Shown piece by piece: positions 7,072-13,664 of a stretch of DNA of 33,741 nt (positions are counted from its first letter, which is position 1; each line of letters opens with the position of its first letter). The DNA is taken from the NCBI GenBank assembly GCA_002366595.1, contig DFBK01000003.1, positions 1-33,741 of the forward strand, read 5' to 3'. Made by a program: the position numbers and the translations under genes. Origin of the DNA: Anaerolineales bacterium UBA3082 (GTDB lineage: Bacteria; Chloroflexota; Anaerolineae; UBA7937). A model generated the notes under the pieces. It was not told the DNA's origin. It saw only the letters and a program-made list of their open reading frames with translations, and ran no database searches.

Positions 7072-7662
7072 GTGAAGAAGAGACGCTTGATCATGGCATT
7101 GGCGTTCTTGGCTTTTGTGTGGCTGATGGTAAGCCTGGCTTGCGGTGAAGCTCCCAAGGCAACCCCTGTTGTGATCCCACCCACGCCCGAAGAAGCAGTG
7201 GCAACTTCTACTCCGGCACCGGCTCCGGTAGGTACGAGTCTGGACAACCCTGTCCCGCTGGGGCATTCTCTTGTTGCTTCCAACGGAGCAAAAATCACGA
7301 TCAATGGTATTACGGCAAGGGGAGCAGAGGCCACGGCAATCGTTAAGAGGTGGAACGAGTTTAACCCCGAACCTGGTGAAGGCAAAGAATACATAATCAT
7401 ATCTTGCAATGTCGCTTACGAGGGGGGGAAAGGGGAGACTGTCTCCGTCGCAAGGTATGACTTCAGAGTTGTCGTGAAGGGTGTTATCAAGGAATCTCCT
7501 ACGATGATGATAATAACCGGTGGTGACTTGCTCGAGGGAGAGATGTTCCCTGGCGCATCAATAGATGGTCATCTGGTTTTTGAGGTGGATGAGGGCGCCA
7601 CAGGCATTGTAGTTGTCTACACCGTCCTCTTTGAGGAGAGCTATTACTTTGCAACGGAATAG
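7072..7662 (+). CDS. Lipoprotein with DUF4352-like extracellular domain
   Basis: A 196-residue predicted lipoprotein. The charged start MKKRRLIM is followed by a hydrophobic stretch and the lipobox VSLAC with Cys-24, so the mature protein would be lipid-anchored outside the membrane. A Pro/Thr/Ala-rich linker (about 25-52) leads to a beta-rich domain from about 58 on. Its pattern, a polar first strand then a long hydrophobic strand (EYIIISCNVAYEGG) and a final VFEVDEGATGIVVVYTV, resembles the DUF4352 immunoglobulin-like fold. Function unknown; such domains often act in adhesion or envelope sensing. Start is GTG at 7072 behind AGGAGG. Expression is probably controlled by the leader RNA and terminator at 6841-6971. 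It has the same PT-linker style as the next lipoprotein but no obvious sequence similarity to it. Confidence 0.8.
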   Translation: MKKRRLIMALAFLAFVWLMVSLACGEAPKATPVVIPPTPEEAVATSTPAPAPVGTSLDNPVPLGHSLVASNGAKITINGITARGAEATAIVKRWNEFNPEPGEGKEYIIISCNVAYEGGKGETVSVARYDFRVVVKGVIKESPTMMIITGGDLLEGEMFPGASIDGHLVFEVDEGATGIVVVYTVLFEESYYFATE

Positions 7663-7694
7663 CGGTCTCCTAAGACTAATGTATTCTAGAATCC

Positions 7695-7724
7695 AGAGGG
7701 GGGCCTTTACAAAGGTCCCTCTCT
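7695..7724. terminator. Long hairpin between the two lipoprotein genes
   Basis: Bases 7695-7707 pair with 7712-7724 over 13 base pairs, two of them G-U, around a TACA loop. It lies 33 bases after the first lipoprotein stop, where a terminator is expected, but no long T-run follows directly. It overlaps the -35 element of the next promoter. Confidence 0.6.
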
Positions 7725-7734
7725 AGCGTATAAT
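7706..7734 (+). promoter_or_regulatory. Promoter of the second lipoprotein, nested in a hairpin
   Basis: TTTACA (7706-7711), 17 bases, TATAAT (7729-7734); five and six matches to consensus. The -35 element occupies the loop and part of the 3' arm of the 7695-7724 hairpin. Transcription would begin near 7741, about 33 bases before the ATG at 7774. Confidence 0.65.
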
Positions 7735-7773
7735 TCTTTTAGACCCTATCCGAGAAATCGAGGGGCGAGAAGG

Positions 7774-8205
7774 ATGCGCGAGTGGATTTTCGCCAGCTTA
7801 ACGGCCGTCTTGGCCCTCTCGCTGGCCTTGATTAGTTGTAGGCCGGTGCCTACGCCAACGCTGGTTCCTCCCACCCCTACAATAACGCTACCTCCGACGG
7901 CGGGCAAAGTAGCCGTAGAGCCCGCCGCCTCAGTAACGGCTGAGCAGAGGCTACAAATCGAGGGCACCGTGTTCGACAATGCGCATAGCGCCAGAGTGGT
8001 AACGATTCGAACGGAGTCCGGTGAGGAGTGGTATGTAGTATGGGAGCAAATCCGACAGATTACTGCCCCTGAGGGCCGGCAGTTAACAAGCCGTGATCTC
8101 AAGCGGGGGGATGTGGTCATTGTGCGAGGCACCCTGGCAACCGAAGCCGTGACTTCCAATGTAATCAAGGATGCTGATATCGAGGTCCTGGAAAGGACGC
8201 CATAG
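7774..8205 (+). CDS. Small lipoprotein with Pro/Thr linker
   Basis: A 143-residue predicted lipoprotein. The signal sequence is MREWIFASLTAVLALSLALISC with a lipobox LISC (Cys-22). A linker rich in Pro and Thr (about 24-45) leads to a domain of about 90 residues with alternating hydrophobic strands (LQIEGTVFDNAHSARVVTIR, EWYVVWEQIRQI, LKRGDVVIVRGTLA). The strand order and the GD-VIVRG stretch suggest a small OB-like or DUF5666-like beta barrel. I cannot assign a function. Start ATG 7774 has GAGAAGG upstream. It is expressed from its own promoter at 7706-7734. The neighbouring lipoprotein shares architecture only, so a recent duplication is not supported. Confidence 0.75.
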   Translation: MREWIFASLTAVLALSLALISCRPVPTPTLVPPTPTITLPPTAGKVAVEPAASVTAEQRLQIEGTVFDNAHSARVVTIRTESGEEWYVVWEQIRQITAPEGRQLTSRDLKRGDVVIVRGTLATEAVTSNVIKDADIEVLERTP

Positions 8206-8321
8206 CCTATCAGCCAATGGGTGTGCCTTTTGAGGTCCCCGAGGGGATCGATGACTACATCCGGGCAGTCGGACTTTTCGGATAGGCTCTTGGCACTATC
8301 CTGCAAGGGCGAAAGGAGTAT

Positions 8322-8783
8322 ATGACCTTCAAAGAGCGTTTGGCGGAAGACTTGAAAGAGGCTATGAGAGCCAGGGACGAGCGGAGGAAAACCACCCTTC
8401 GCTTGCTCTTGGACGCTATCCATAAGGCGGAGATCCCCTCTGAGAAAGAGGCCAAGACAGGCGAAGGCCCTCCACGGAAGGAATTGAGCGAGGATGATAT
8501 TTTGCGGATCGTGGCCTCCGAGGCTAAGCGGCGCCGTGATGCGATCAGGGAATTTGGGAAGGCAAAACGAGAGGACCTGGTAGCCCAGGAGGAGGCGGAA
8601 CTGGCCATAATAATGGGTTATCTTCCGGCTCAACTCTCTCGGGAGGTGATCCAGGAGTTGGGAGCCAGCGATATCTCGCAGATGGGCCGGGTTATGGGCA
8701 CGCTGATGTCCCGGGTGAAGGGGAAGGCTGAGGGAGGGGTTGTGAGTCAGGTGGTGCGCGAGATCTTAAGCGGAGGCGACTAG
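8322..8783 (+). CDS. yqeY: GatB/YqeY domain protein
   Basis: A 153-residue stand-alone YqeY protein, homologous to the tail domain of the GatB subunit of tRNA-dependent amidotransferase; its own role is not settled but tRNA binding is expected. It begins MTFKERLAEDLKEAMRARDE and carries the family stretches TLRLLLDAIHKAEI, AKRRRDAIREFGKAKREDL and IIMGYLPAQLS, and ends with the helical GRVMGTLMSRVKGKAEGGVVSQVVREIL. Length is standard. ATG 8322 lies behind AAAGGAG. The preceding 116-base gap holds a spaced inverted repeat (8204-8211 with 8281-8288) but no clear promoter. It heads a same-strand run with pgpH and ybeY. Confidence 0.9.
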   Translation: MTFKERLAEDLKEAMRARDERRKTTLRLLLDAIHKAEIPSEKEAKTGEGPPRKELSEDDILRIVASEAKRRRDAIREFGKAKREDLVAQEEAELAIIMGYLPAQLSREVIQELGASDISQMGRVMGTLMSRVKGKAEGGVVSQVVREILSGGD

Positions 8784-8807
8784 TTGAGGGAGCCTTCTTT
8801 GATATAG

Positions 8808-8825
8808 AGCGCCGGTAGAGGCGCT
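8808..8825 (+). terminator. Short hairpin before pgpH
   Basis: AGCGCC (8808-8813) pairs with GGCGCT (8820-8825) around a six-base loop, followed by TATTCCTTTCC. The stem is short and the T-run broken, so it is at best a weak terminator between yqeY and pgpH. Confidence 0.25.
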
Positions 8826-8861
8826 TATTCCTTTCCTTCGGATGCAGATTTGGAGAGCCAG

Positions 8862-10973
8862 ATGGCGGAGGGTGTTAAGGCTGGCGTAAGGCGATCCAGG
8901 ATTTTGAGGAGTGCCATCTTGGGGTTCATCCTGGTCCTGGTGACCAGTTTCATCCTTCTCTTCCAGTTCTTGCCTAGGAGGGTGGATCTGGAGGTGGGCG
9001 AGGTGAGCCCTGTGGATCTGCGCGCGCCGCGAGGGATCACCTATACCAGCGAGATCAAGACCCAGGAGGAGCGGCAGAGGGCCGAGGAGGCGGTGGAGGA
9101 TATCTATGATCCGGCCGATCCGGAGATCGCTAGGCAAGCGATAGCCCAGGCTCGTCAGGTTTTCGATTACGTGGACTCCGTTCGGCATGACGAGTACGCT
9201 ACTCGGGAAGAGAAGATGGAGATGGTGCGCGCCATCCGTGATGTTACGCTGCCGCTCTCCGTGATCAGCGATACCATTACCTTGGAGGAGGATCTATGGG
9301 GTGAGGTGGTAGCCGAGAGCCTCAAGGTCTTGGACGAGATCCTGAGGAAAGATATCCGGAGCGGTCAGGTCACCGAGTGGAAACGGCAGGTGGCGGGCTA
9401 TGTAAGTCTAGCCCTCTCGCCCACTCAGGCGGAACTGGTGGAGGCCTGGAGCAAGAACTTCATCGTCCCCACCAGTTTCCTCAACGCTGAAAAGACTGAG
9501 GAGGCCAAGATCGCCACTCGTGAGAGTATCCAGCCGGTTCGGGTGACTATTGAGAAGGGGGAGATCATCCTTCGAGAGGGGGATGTCACTACCCCCTTGG
9601 CCTGGGAGGCTCTTGAGGCCCTGGGTCTGCTCCAGGTCACTATCGAGTGGCCGCGGATCGCCGCTCAGGTTCTATTCGTGGTGATCATGGTCTTCATCTT
9701 GGTGGTCTATATCTATCTCTTGCGTCCCGCTTTCCTGGACAACAGGCGTCAGGTTTTCCTTTTGGGTTTCCTCTTCATCTTCTCGGTGCTGGGGGCTAAA
9801 CTGATGGTGCCTGGGCATGTCGTTATCGCCTACCTTTTTCCCCTGGCGGCCACCTCCATGTTGCTTGCCGCACTGGCGGATGTCCATCTGGCTATCCTCA
9901 CCACCGCTCTTTTGAGTCTCATCTTGGGCTTCATCGGCGGCTCTTTAGAGTTAGCGGTTTTGGGCTTCGCCGGAGGAGTGGTATCCTCCCTGTGCCTCCG
10001 TCGTGTCGAGAGGCTTAACTTCTTCCTTTGGGCCGGGGTCTACGCCGCTCTCACCAATGCTGGCGTGATCCTTATTTTTCGCCTTCTGGAGCAGGATCGC
10101 GATCTAGTGGGCACCTTTACCCTCCTTGGAACAGGGGTAGCCAACGGCGGGCTCTCCGCTAGCCTCACCTTGGCTGCCTTTTACGTCCTAGGGAACTTTC
10201 TAGGCGTCACCACTATCTTACAGTTGCTAGAACTTGCCCGGCCTACCCATCCTTTGCTCCAAGAGTTCTTGCTCAAAGCACCGGGCAGTTACCATCATAG
10301 CCTGATGGTGAGCAATCTGGCTGAGCAGGCGGCGGAGGCGATAGGGGCCGATCCTCTCTTGACTAGGGTAGGAGCCTATTACCACGACGTGGGTAAGATA
10401 CGGCGTCCCTACTTCTTCGTGGAGAATCAGGGGGAGGGGATCAACGTCCATGAGCGGCTCGATCCCAAGACCAGTGCCCAGATCGTCATCTCCCACGTGA
10501 AGGATGGGCTGGAGTTGGGTCAAAAATACGGCCTCCCCCAGGCGATTTTGGACTTCATCCCCGAGCATCACGGGACAACTCGACAGAGTTATTTCTACCA
10601 CCAGGCTCAGGAAGGGGGGGGAGAGGTGCGGGAGGATGATTTTCGCTACCCTGGCCCCAGGCCTCATAGTCGAGAGACAGCGATACTCATGCTGGCCGAT
10701 GGGGTGGAGGCCGCCATCCGCGCCGAGAGCCCATCGACCCCGGAGGAGGTGGAGAAGATCGTGCGACAGATCATCGAGCGCCGACTCTCTGATGGCCAGT
10801 TGGATAATAGCGATCTCACATTGCGGGATCTGGAAAAGATCAAGGAGACGTTCATTAAAGTATTGGAGGGCGTCTACCATCCCCGCATAAAGTACCCTGA
10901 AAAAGAGGAACCTGGAGATGCAAGCGCTGAGGGTGGACCTGACGATTCAACTAGACCCTCAGATCAAGGCTGA
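8862..10973 (+). CDS. pgpH: 7TM-HD phosphohydrolase, PgpH family (cyclic di-AMP phosphodiesterase)
   Basis: Membrane-bound HD-domain protein of the PgpH/YqfF family; characterised members hydrolyse cyclic di-AMP. It is 703 residues long. The order is an N-terminal transmembrane helix (about 20-38), an extracytoplasmic 7TMR-HDED region to about 270 that includes a long charged helical part, six or seven clustered transmembrane helices (about 275-455), and a cytosolic HD domain. In that domain YHHSLMVSN (near 477), YYHDVGKI (His-508, Asp-509), VISHVKDG and PEHHGTT supply the metal ligands. ATG 8862 has GGAG six bases upstream; an in-frame TTG at 8850 is less likely. The gene overlaps ybeY by 56 bases. 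In Firmicutes yqfF and ybeY are also neighbours, which supports the call. No diadenylate cyclase is in the window. Confidence 0.9.
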   Translation: MAEGVKAGVRRSRILRSAILGFILVLVTSFILLFQFLPRRVDLEVGEVSPVDLRAPRGITYTSEIKTQEERQRAEEAVEDIYDPADPEIARQAIAQARQVFDYVDSVRHDEYATREEKMEMVRAIRDVTLPLSVISDTITLEEDLWGEVVAESLKVLDEILRKDIRSGQVTEWKRQVAGYVSLALSPTQAELVEAWSKNFIVPTSFLNAEKTEEAKIATRESIQPVRVTIEKGEIILREGDVTTPLAWEALEALGLLQVTIEWPRIAAQVLFVVIMVFILVVYIYLLRPAFLDNRRQVFLLGFLFIFSVLGAKLMVPGHVVIAYLFPLAATSMLLAALADVHLAILTTALLSLILGFIGGSLELAVLGFAGGVVSSLCLRRVERLNFFLWAGVYAALTNAGVILIFRLLEQDRDLVGTFTLLGTGVANGGLSASLTLAAFYVLGNFLGVTTILQLLELARPTHPLLQEFLLKAPGSYHHSLMVSNLAEQAAEAIGADPLLTRVGAYYHDVGKIRRPYFFVENQGEGINVHERLDPKTSAQIVISHVKDGLELGQKYGLPQAILDFIPEHHGTTRQSYFYHQAQEGGGEVREDDFRYPGPRPHSRETAILMLADGVEAAIRAESPSTPEEVEKIVRQIIERRLSDGQLDNSDLTLRDLEKIKETFIKVLEGVYHPRIKYPEKEEPGDASAEGGPDDSTRPSDQG

Positions 10974-11367
10974 GATTGATGAGGAGCGCCTCCACCACCT
11001 AGCGGTGGAAGCCCTTCGCCTGGAGGGGGTAGCCCAATCTTTCGAGTTGGGCTTATCTATTACCGACGATGAGGGGATAAAAGGGTTGAATCGCCGATAC
11101 CGGGGGGTAGATGAGCCCACCGATGTCTTAGCCTTCGGGGGGGAGGTAGAAGGGTTCGTTTCCCCTGCTCTACATTTGGGGGATATAGTCATCTCTTATC
11201 CTCGGGCTGCATCGCAGGCCCAGGAGCGAGGCCATTCCACGGCCCAGGAGATAGATATTCTCTTCCTGCACGGCCTTTTACACCTTTTGGGGTATGAGGA
11301 CGAGACACCGCAAAAGAGGGTTCGGATGTGGGTCCGGCAAGAGGAGCTGCTGGGAGCCCTCAGGTGA
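10918..11367 (+). CDS. ybeY: YbeY-family rRNA maturation endoribonuclease, third metal ligand altered
   Basis: A 149-residue YbeY/UPF0054 protein, a metal-dependent RNase needed for 16S rRNA 3' processing and ribosome quality control. Family stretches are LNRRYRGVDEPTDVLAFGG, LGDIVISYPRA and HGLLHLLGYED. The metal site is normally three histidines in HGxLHLxGYDH. Here the first two are kept, but the third is Asp (GYED, codon GAC, one base from CAC). Asp can bind zinc, so activity may persist. ATG 10918 has AGAGGAA at a seven-base distance and lies inside the end of pgpH, giving a 56-base overlap and likely translational coupling. A terminator-like hairpin follows at 11370. Confidence 0.85.
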   Translation: MQALRVDLTIQLDPQIKAEIDEERLHHLAVEALRLEGVAQSFELGLSITDDEGIKGLNRRYRGVDEPTDVLAFGGEVEGFVSPALHLGDIVISYPRAASQAQERGHSTAQEIDILFLHGLLHLLGYEDETPQKRVRMWVRQEELLGALR

Positions 11368-11369
11368 GG

Positions 11370-11403
11370 GAGAAGGCTAAGCCGCATACGACTTGGCCTT
11401 CTC
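11370..11403. terminator. Hairpin between convergent ybeY and 11425-11775
   Basis: Bases 11370-11381 pair with 11392-11403 over 12 pairs (one G-U) around a ten-base loop. It starts three bases after the ybeY stop and sits between convergent genes, so it probably ends transcription in both directions, though neither side has a strong T-run. Confidence 0.6.
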
Positions 11404-11424
11404 ATTACTGCCCCCGCATAACTT

Positions 11425-11775
11425 TTAGGAGGCTCGCTGGGGCCGCCGGTTCAACCGAGAACTGAGGAAGTAGGCTAAGAACCCAAGAGCGGAAAGGGCA
11501 GACCCCAGTACGGCTCCCGCTAGGAAGAAGAGCCATGGCCGTCGGCGCCGGGGTTCAACGATCACTCGTTTCTGGGCTATCATGTCCAGCCGACTTCGCA
11601 GATCCTTCCGGAAGGAAACCGCAGGCTTCACCGGCTTTAGGACTCTTCTAACCTCCTCCGCCAGCCCGAAGGGGATATTCCCCTCATCGGGAGGGTGATC
11701 ACGCCGTCCCCTCTGCTTCCAGTTCAATCTATTGACGAGGGCGGCCAGTAGTTCTATCAAAACCTGCTTATTCAT
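11425..11775 (-). CDS. Single-pass membrane protein, possibly linked to the sigma factor
   Basis: A 116-residue protein I do not recognise. The start ATG at 11775 (MNKQVLIELLAAL) has GAGGAG before it; the longer frame from 11829 lacks a good ribosome site. The N-terminal 80 residues are charged and presumably cytosolic, with LKPVKPAVSFRKDLRSRLDM near the middle. One strong transmembrane helix follows (WLFFLAGAVLGSALSALGFL) with a short Arg-rich tail. The pattern of a short cytosolic domain with a P-x-x-F-x-x-x-L-x-x-x-L motif before one helix resembles anti-sigma factors, and a sigma factor gene lies upstream on the same strand, but there is no zinc-binding HxxxCxxC motif. Treat the anti-sigma idea as speculation. 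Confidence 0.6.
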   Translation of the reverse strand: MNKQVLIELLAALVNRLNWKQRGRRDHPPDEGNIPFGLAEEVRRVLKPVKPAVSFRKDLRSRLDMIAQKRVIVEPRRRRPWLFFLAGAVLGSALSALGFLAYFLSSRLNRRPQRAS

Positions 11776-11854
11776 CTTCTCCTCACATTCCCAGGGTTTG
11801 TGAAGTTCGCCATAAGCGAATTTGGGCATAGCTCAGCGAAGCTGCAAACTCCGT

Positions 11855-11872
11855 GTTAGGCGAGGGTTCGCT
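11855..11872. repeat. Left arm of an 18-bp inverted repeat
   Basis: GTTAGGCGAGGGTTCGCT here is the reverse complement of 12093-12110 at 16 of 18 positions. The two arms bracket the small membrane gene 11883-12080, giving a 256-bp unit. The arm starts with GTTAGGC, which fits the integron core-site consensus GTTRRRY. No attC-like partner site was found beside it. Confidence 0.5.
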
Positions 11873-11882
11873 TTCCGAACAC

Positions 11883-12080
11883 TCACCCCATTTTCTGAGT
11901 TTCAAAATCTGAAAATGCCCAGTAACCCAAGATGATCAGGTTTACTGGTGAAATGATGGACAGTATCCCATAAAGAGTGGGGTTCTTACCGTGCTTGGCG
12001 GCTATCTTGCCGAAGCATACAGCGACGTAGACAACCACAATCGCTACAACGATCCATCCTAGAGTATCCACGTTGAACAC
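11883..12080 (-). CDS. Small membrane protein, unknown
   Basis: A 65-residue protein with two hydrophobic helices (about 8-27 and 37-55) joined by the basic loop KIAAKHGKNP. I do not recognise a family. The second helix, YGILSIISPVNLIILGYWAF, is followed by a short polar tail. The start is taken as GTG at 12080; the ribosome site (AAGCGAG) is weak. It is enclosed by inverted repeats at 11855-11872 and 12093-12110, so it may have arrived as a small cassette or lie between two transcript hairpins. It lies downstream of the DegV gene on the same strand, after a 93-base gap that holds a separate 14-codon reading frame with a much better ribosome site. Confidence 0.5.
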   Translation of the reverse strand: MFNVDTLGWIVVAIVVVYVAVCFGKIAAKHGKNPTLYGILSIISPVNLIILGYWAFSDFETQKMG

Positions 12081-12092
12081 CTCGCTTTCATC

Positions 12093-12110
12093 GGCGAACC
12101 TTCGCCTAAC
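12093..12110. repeat. Right arm of the 18-bp inverted repeat
   Basis: GGCGAACCTTCGCCTAAC pairs with 11855-11872 with two mismatches. The arm is itself a near-palindrome (GGCGAACCTTCGCC) and ends in GCCTAAC, which fits the integron inverse-core consensus RYYYAAC. Confidence 0.5.
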
Positions 12111-12114
12111 TTTC

Positions 12115-12159
12115 TTACCCCACGGTTCCGGGGCCGAAGATGAACATCCCTTTCTTCAT
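12115..12159 (-). CDS. 14-codon reading frame with strong ribosome site
   Basis: ATG at 12159-12157 follows TTAGGAGAAAGAG, a better Shine-Dalgarno than that of the next gene, and reads MKKGMFIFGPGTVG before TAA. It begins 14 bases after the DegV stop. It may be a real micropeptide, a leader peptide, or the N-terminus of a gene truncated next to the inverted repeat at 12093. Its frame differs from the small membrane gene downstream. Too short to judge by composition. Confidence 0.3.
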   Translation of the reverse strand: MKKGMFIFGPGTVG

Positions 12160-12173
12160 CTCTTTCTCCTAAT

Positions 12174-13007
12174 TCAGACCTTATACGAGATGATGCCGAT
12201 GGTCCCTGGGCCACCGTGCACGGTTAGGGAGCAGGCGAGATCCACGACGTGCATCTCCTCGCAGTTAAAGGTCTTCTCCAACCGCGCCCTCAGAGCCTCC
12301 GCCTCAGCATCGGCTTGGGCGTGAGGGATCCCCAACTTCACAGGTTGAGTCGTGCCCACCGCCTCTGCCGTCAACTCGACCAGTCGATCGAGGGCCTTGC
12401 CCCTAGTGCGCACATTCTGGAAAGCCTCAAGTAAGCCATCTTCTACTTTGATTATCGGCTTGAGGCTGAGCAACGAGGCTAGCGCTCCCGCCAGTTTGCC
12501 TACCCGTCCGCTCTTCTGAAGGTACTTCAAGGTAGCAGGGGTAAAATAGAGGTGCATCCTCGACCGTATCCCCTCCAAGAGTTGGAGGATCTCCTCCATG
12601 CTCTTGCCCTCCTCGGCAGCCCTGGCAGCGGCTAGCACCTGATAGCCCGTACCTATGGAGATAGACAGCGTATCGAATACTTCGATATCGGCTTCAGGCA
12701 CCATAGACTTGGCCAGTAACGCCGATTGATAGGTGCCGCTGTGCTTAGAGGTGACATGGAGGGAAAGGATAGAATGGCCCTCATCCGCCAACTTCCGATA
12801 CATCTGGGCCAATTTCCCTGGTGCAGGCTGCGAAGATGTAGGCATTACCTCTTCAAGCCTCTGGAAGAAGGTGGGACGATCGATGGTGATGCCCTCCTCA
12901 TAGGTCTCATGGCCGAACTGGATATTGATGGGCACTACCTGAATGTCATACCTCTCTAGCAGGGGTTTAGGGATATCAGCGGTGCTATCGGTGACGATTT
13001 TGATCAT
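12174..13007 (-). CDS. DegV family fatty-acid-binding protein
   Basis: A 277-residue DegV/FakB-type protein. Characterised members bind a fatty acid and, with the kinase FakA, present it for phosphorylation to acyl-phosphate. The N-terminus MIKIVTDSTADIPKPLLERY, the TSQPAPG segment (about 57-63), the ligand-contacting TSKHSGTYQSA, LQKSGRVGKLAGAL and the C-terminal VHGGPGTIGI are all family features. ATG at 13007 has GGAGGG upstream and directly follows the sigma-factor stop codon, so the two are surely cotranscribed. No FakA/DhaK-like kinase gene is in the window. Its pairing with a sigma factor is not one I know as standard. Confidence 0.92.
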   Translation of the reverse strand: MIKIVTDSTADIPKPLLERYDIQVVPINIQFGHETYEEGITIDRPTFFQRLEEVMPTSSQPAPGKLAQMYRKLADEGHSILSLHVTSKHSGTYQSALLAKSMVPEADIEVFDTLSISIGTGYQVLAAARAAEEGKSMEEILQLLEGIRSRMHLYFTPATLKYLQKSGRVGKLAGALASLLSLKPIIKVEDGLLEAFQNVRTRGKALDRLVELTAEAVGTTQPVKLGIPHAQADAEAEALRARLEKTFNCEEMHVVDLACSLTVHGGPGTIGIISYKV

Positions 13008-13547
13008 CTAGAACCCTCCGGATTCGAAATCCTTTCTCAGAGCCACTAAAGTACGATGGTAGAGCGATTTGATGGCTCCTTCACTACGTCCCATAACCTT
13101 TCCGATCTCCGCGTTGCTCCTCCCCTCGGCGAACTTGAGGATCAGCAACTGCTGACGGTCTCCGCTCAGCCTAGAGATCGCTTGGCGGAGAGCATGATTC
13201 CTTTCGCTCTTTTCCACTAACCGCTCTGGAGCGCGCCGGCCTGCGGTCTTGAGCACCAACTCATCCAGAGGGATCAGATGGCGATATCGTCGGTCTCGGT
13301 GCCAGTTGGCTACTAAGTTGTGAGCGATGCGGTAGAGCCAGGCAGAGAATGGCACGCCCCTATAAGTATAGCCATCGATCTTGTCCAGGGCTCGGAAGAA
13401 CGTCCTGGCTGTCAGATCCTCAGCGTCCTGGCGGTTTCCAGTGCGATAGAAGATGTATTGGTATATCCGATCTACATATCTCTCATAGAGAAGGCCAAAG
13501 GCCACGGGGTCTTTTTTGGCCCTCTCTATTAACTCCTGTTCGGACAA
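13008..13547 (-). CDS. ECF-type sigma-70 family RNA polymerase sigma factor
   Basis: A 179-residue sigma factor with regions 2 and 4 only. Region 2 includes AFGLLYERYVDRIYQYIFYR, the core-binding QDAEDLTARTFFRAL and the -10-recognising FSAWLYRIAHNLVANWHRDRR. Region 4 is the helix-turn-helix LILKFAEGRSNAEIGKVMGRSEGAIKSL. The start appears to be TTG at 13547, with GGGGAG eight bases before it. A good promoter (13636-13664) and a hairpin in the 5' leader (13567-13601) lie upstream. The operon continues with DegV and two small membrane genes, the last of which might act as a regulator. No canonical zinc anti-sigma factor is present. Confidence 0.92.
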   Translation of the reverse strand: MSEQELIERAKKDPVAFGLLYERYVDRIYQYIFYRTGNRQDAEDLTARTFFRALDKIDGYTYRGVPFSAWLYRIAHNLVANWHRDRRYRHLIPLDELVLKTAGRRAPERLVEKSERNHALRQAISRLSGDRQQLLILKFAEGRSNAEIGKVMGRSEGAIKSLYHRTLVALRKDFESGGF

Positions 13548-13566
13548 CTATGCAACTCCCCAATCA

Positions 13567-13601
13567 CCCTGGGGAAGGCTAAAAATGGAAACACCCCAGG
13601 G
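13567..13601 (-). other. Hairpin in the 5' leader of the sigma gene
   Basis: CCCTGGGG (13567-13574) is exactly complementary to CCCCAGGG (13594-13601), an eight-pair GC-rich stem with a 19-base loop. It lies just upstream of the sigma-gene ribosome site, so it might modulate translation or mRNA stability. No T-run follows on the transcribed strand. Confidence 0.4.
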
Positions 13602-13635
13602 GGTATAAGGTTACGTTAAAGGTCGACCTGGGAAA

Positions 13636-13664
13636 AGTATAACATTGAGGTGAAGGATGGTCAA
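13636..13664 (-). promoter_or_regulatory. Promoter of the sigma-DegV operon
   Basis: Read on the minus strand, TTGACC (13664-13659), 17 bases, TATACT (13641-13636): five matches in each element. The start would be near 13629, leaving a leader of about 80 bases before the TTG start. It looks like a housekeeping-sigma promoter and shows no sign of autoregulation by the ECF sigma. Confidence 0.6.

Noticed and set aside
8204..8288. Spaced 8-bp inverted repeat (AGCCTATC/GATAGGCT) and a 22-residue frame at 8217-8285 before yqeY
   Set aside because: The frame MGVPFEVPEGIDDYIRAVGL has no ribosome site and no recognised relative; the repeat has a 69-base interval. Could be a gene remnant, but the evidence is too weak to annotate.
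11700..12250. Chromosomal integron attC site
   Set aside because: GTTAGGC and GCCTAAC fit the core consensus, but no partner core site at attC distance and no attC-type long hairpin was found on either side, and no integrase is in the window.
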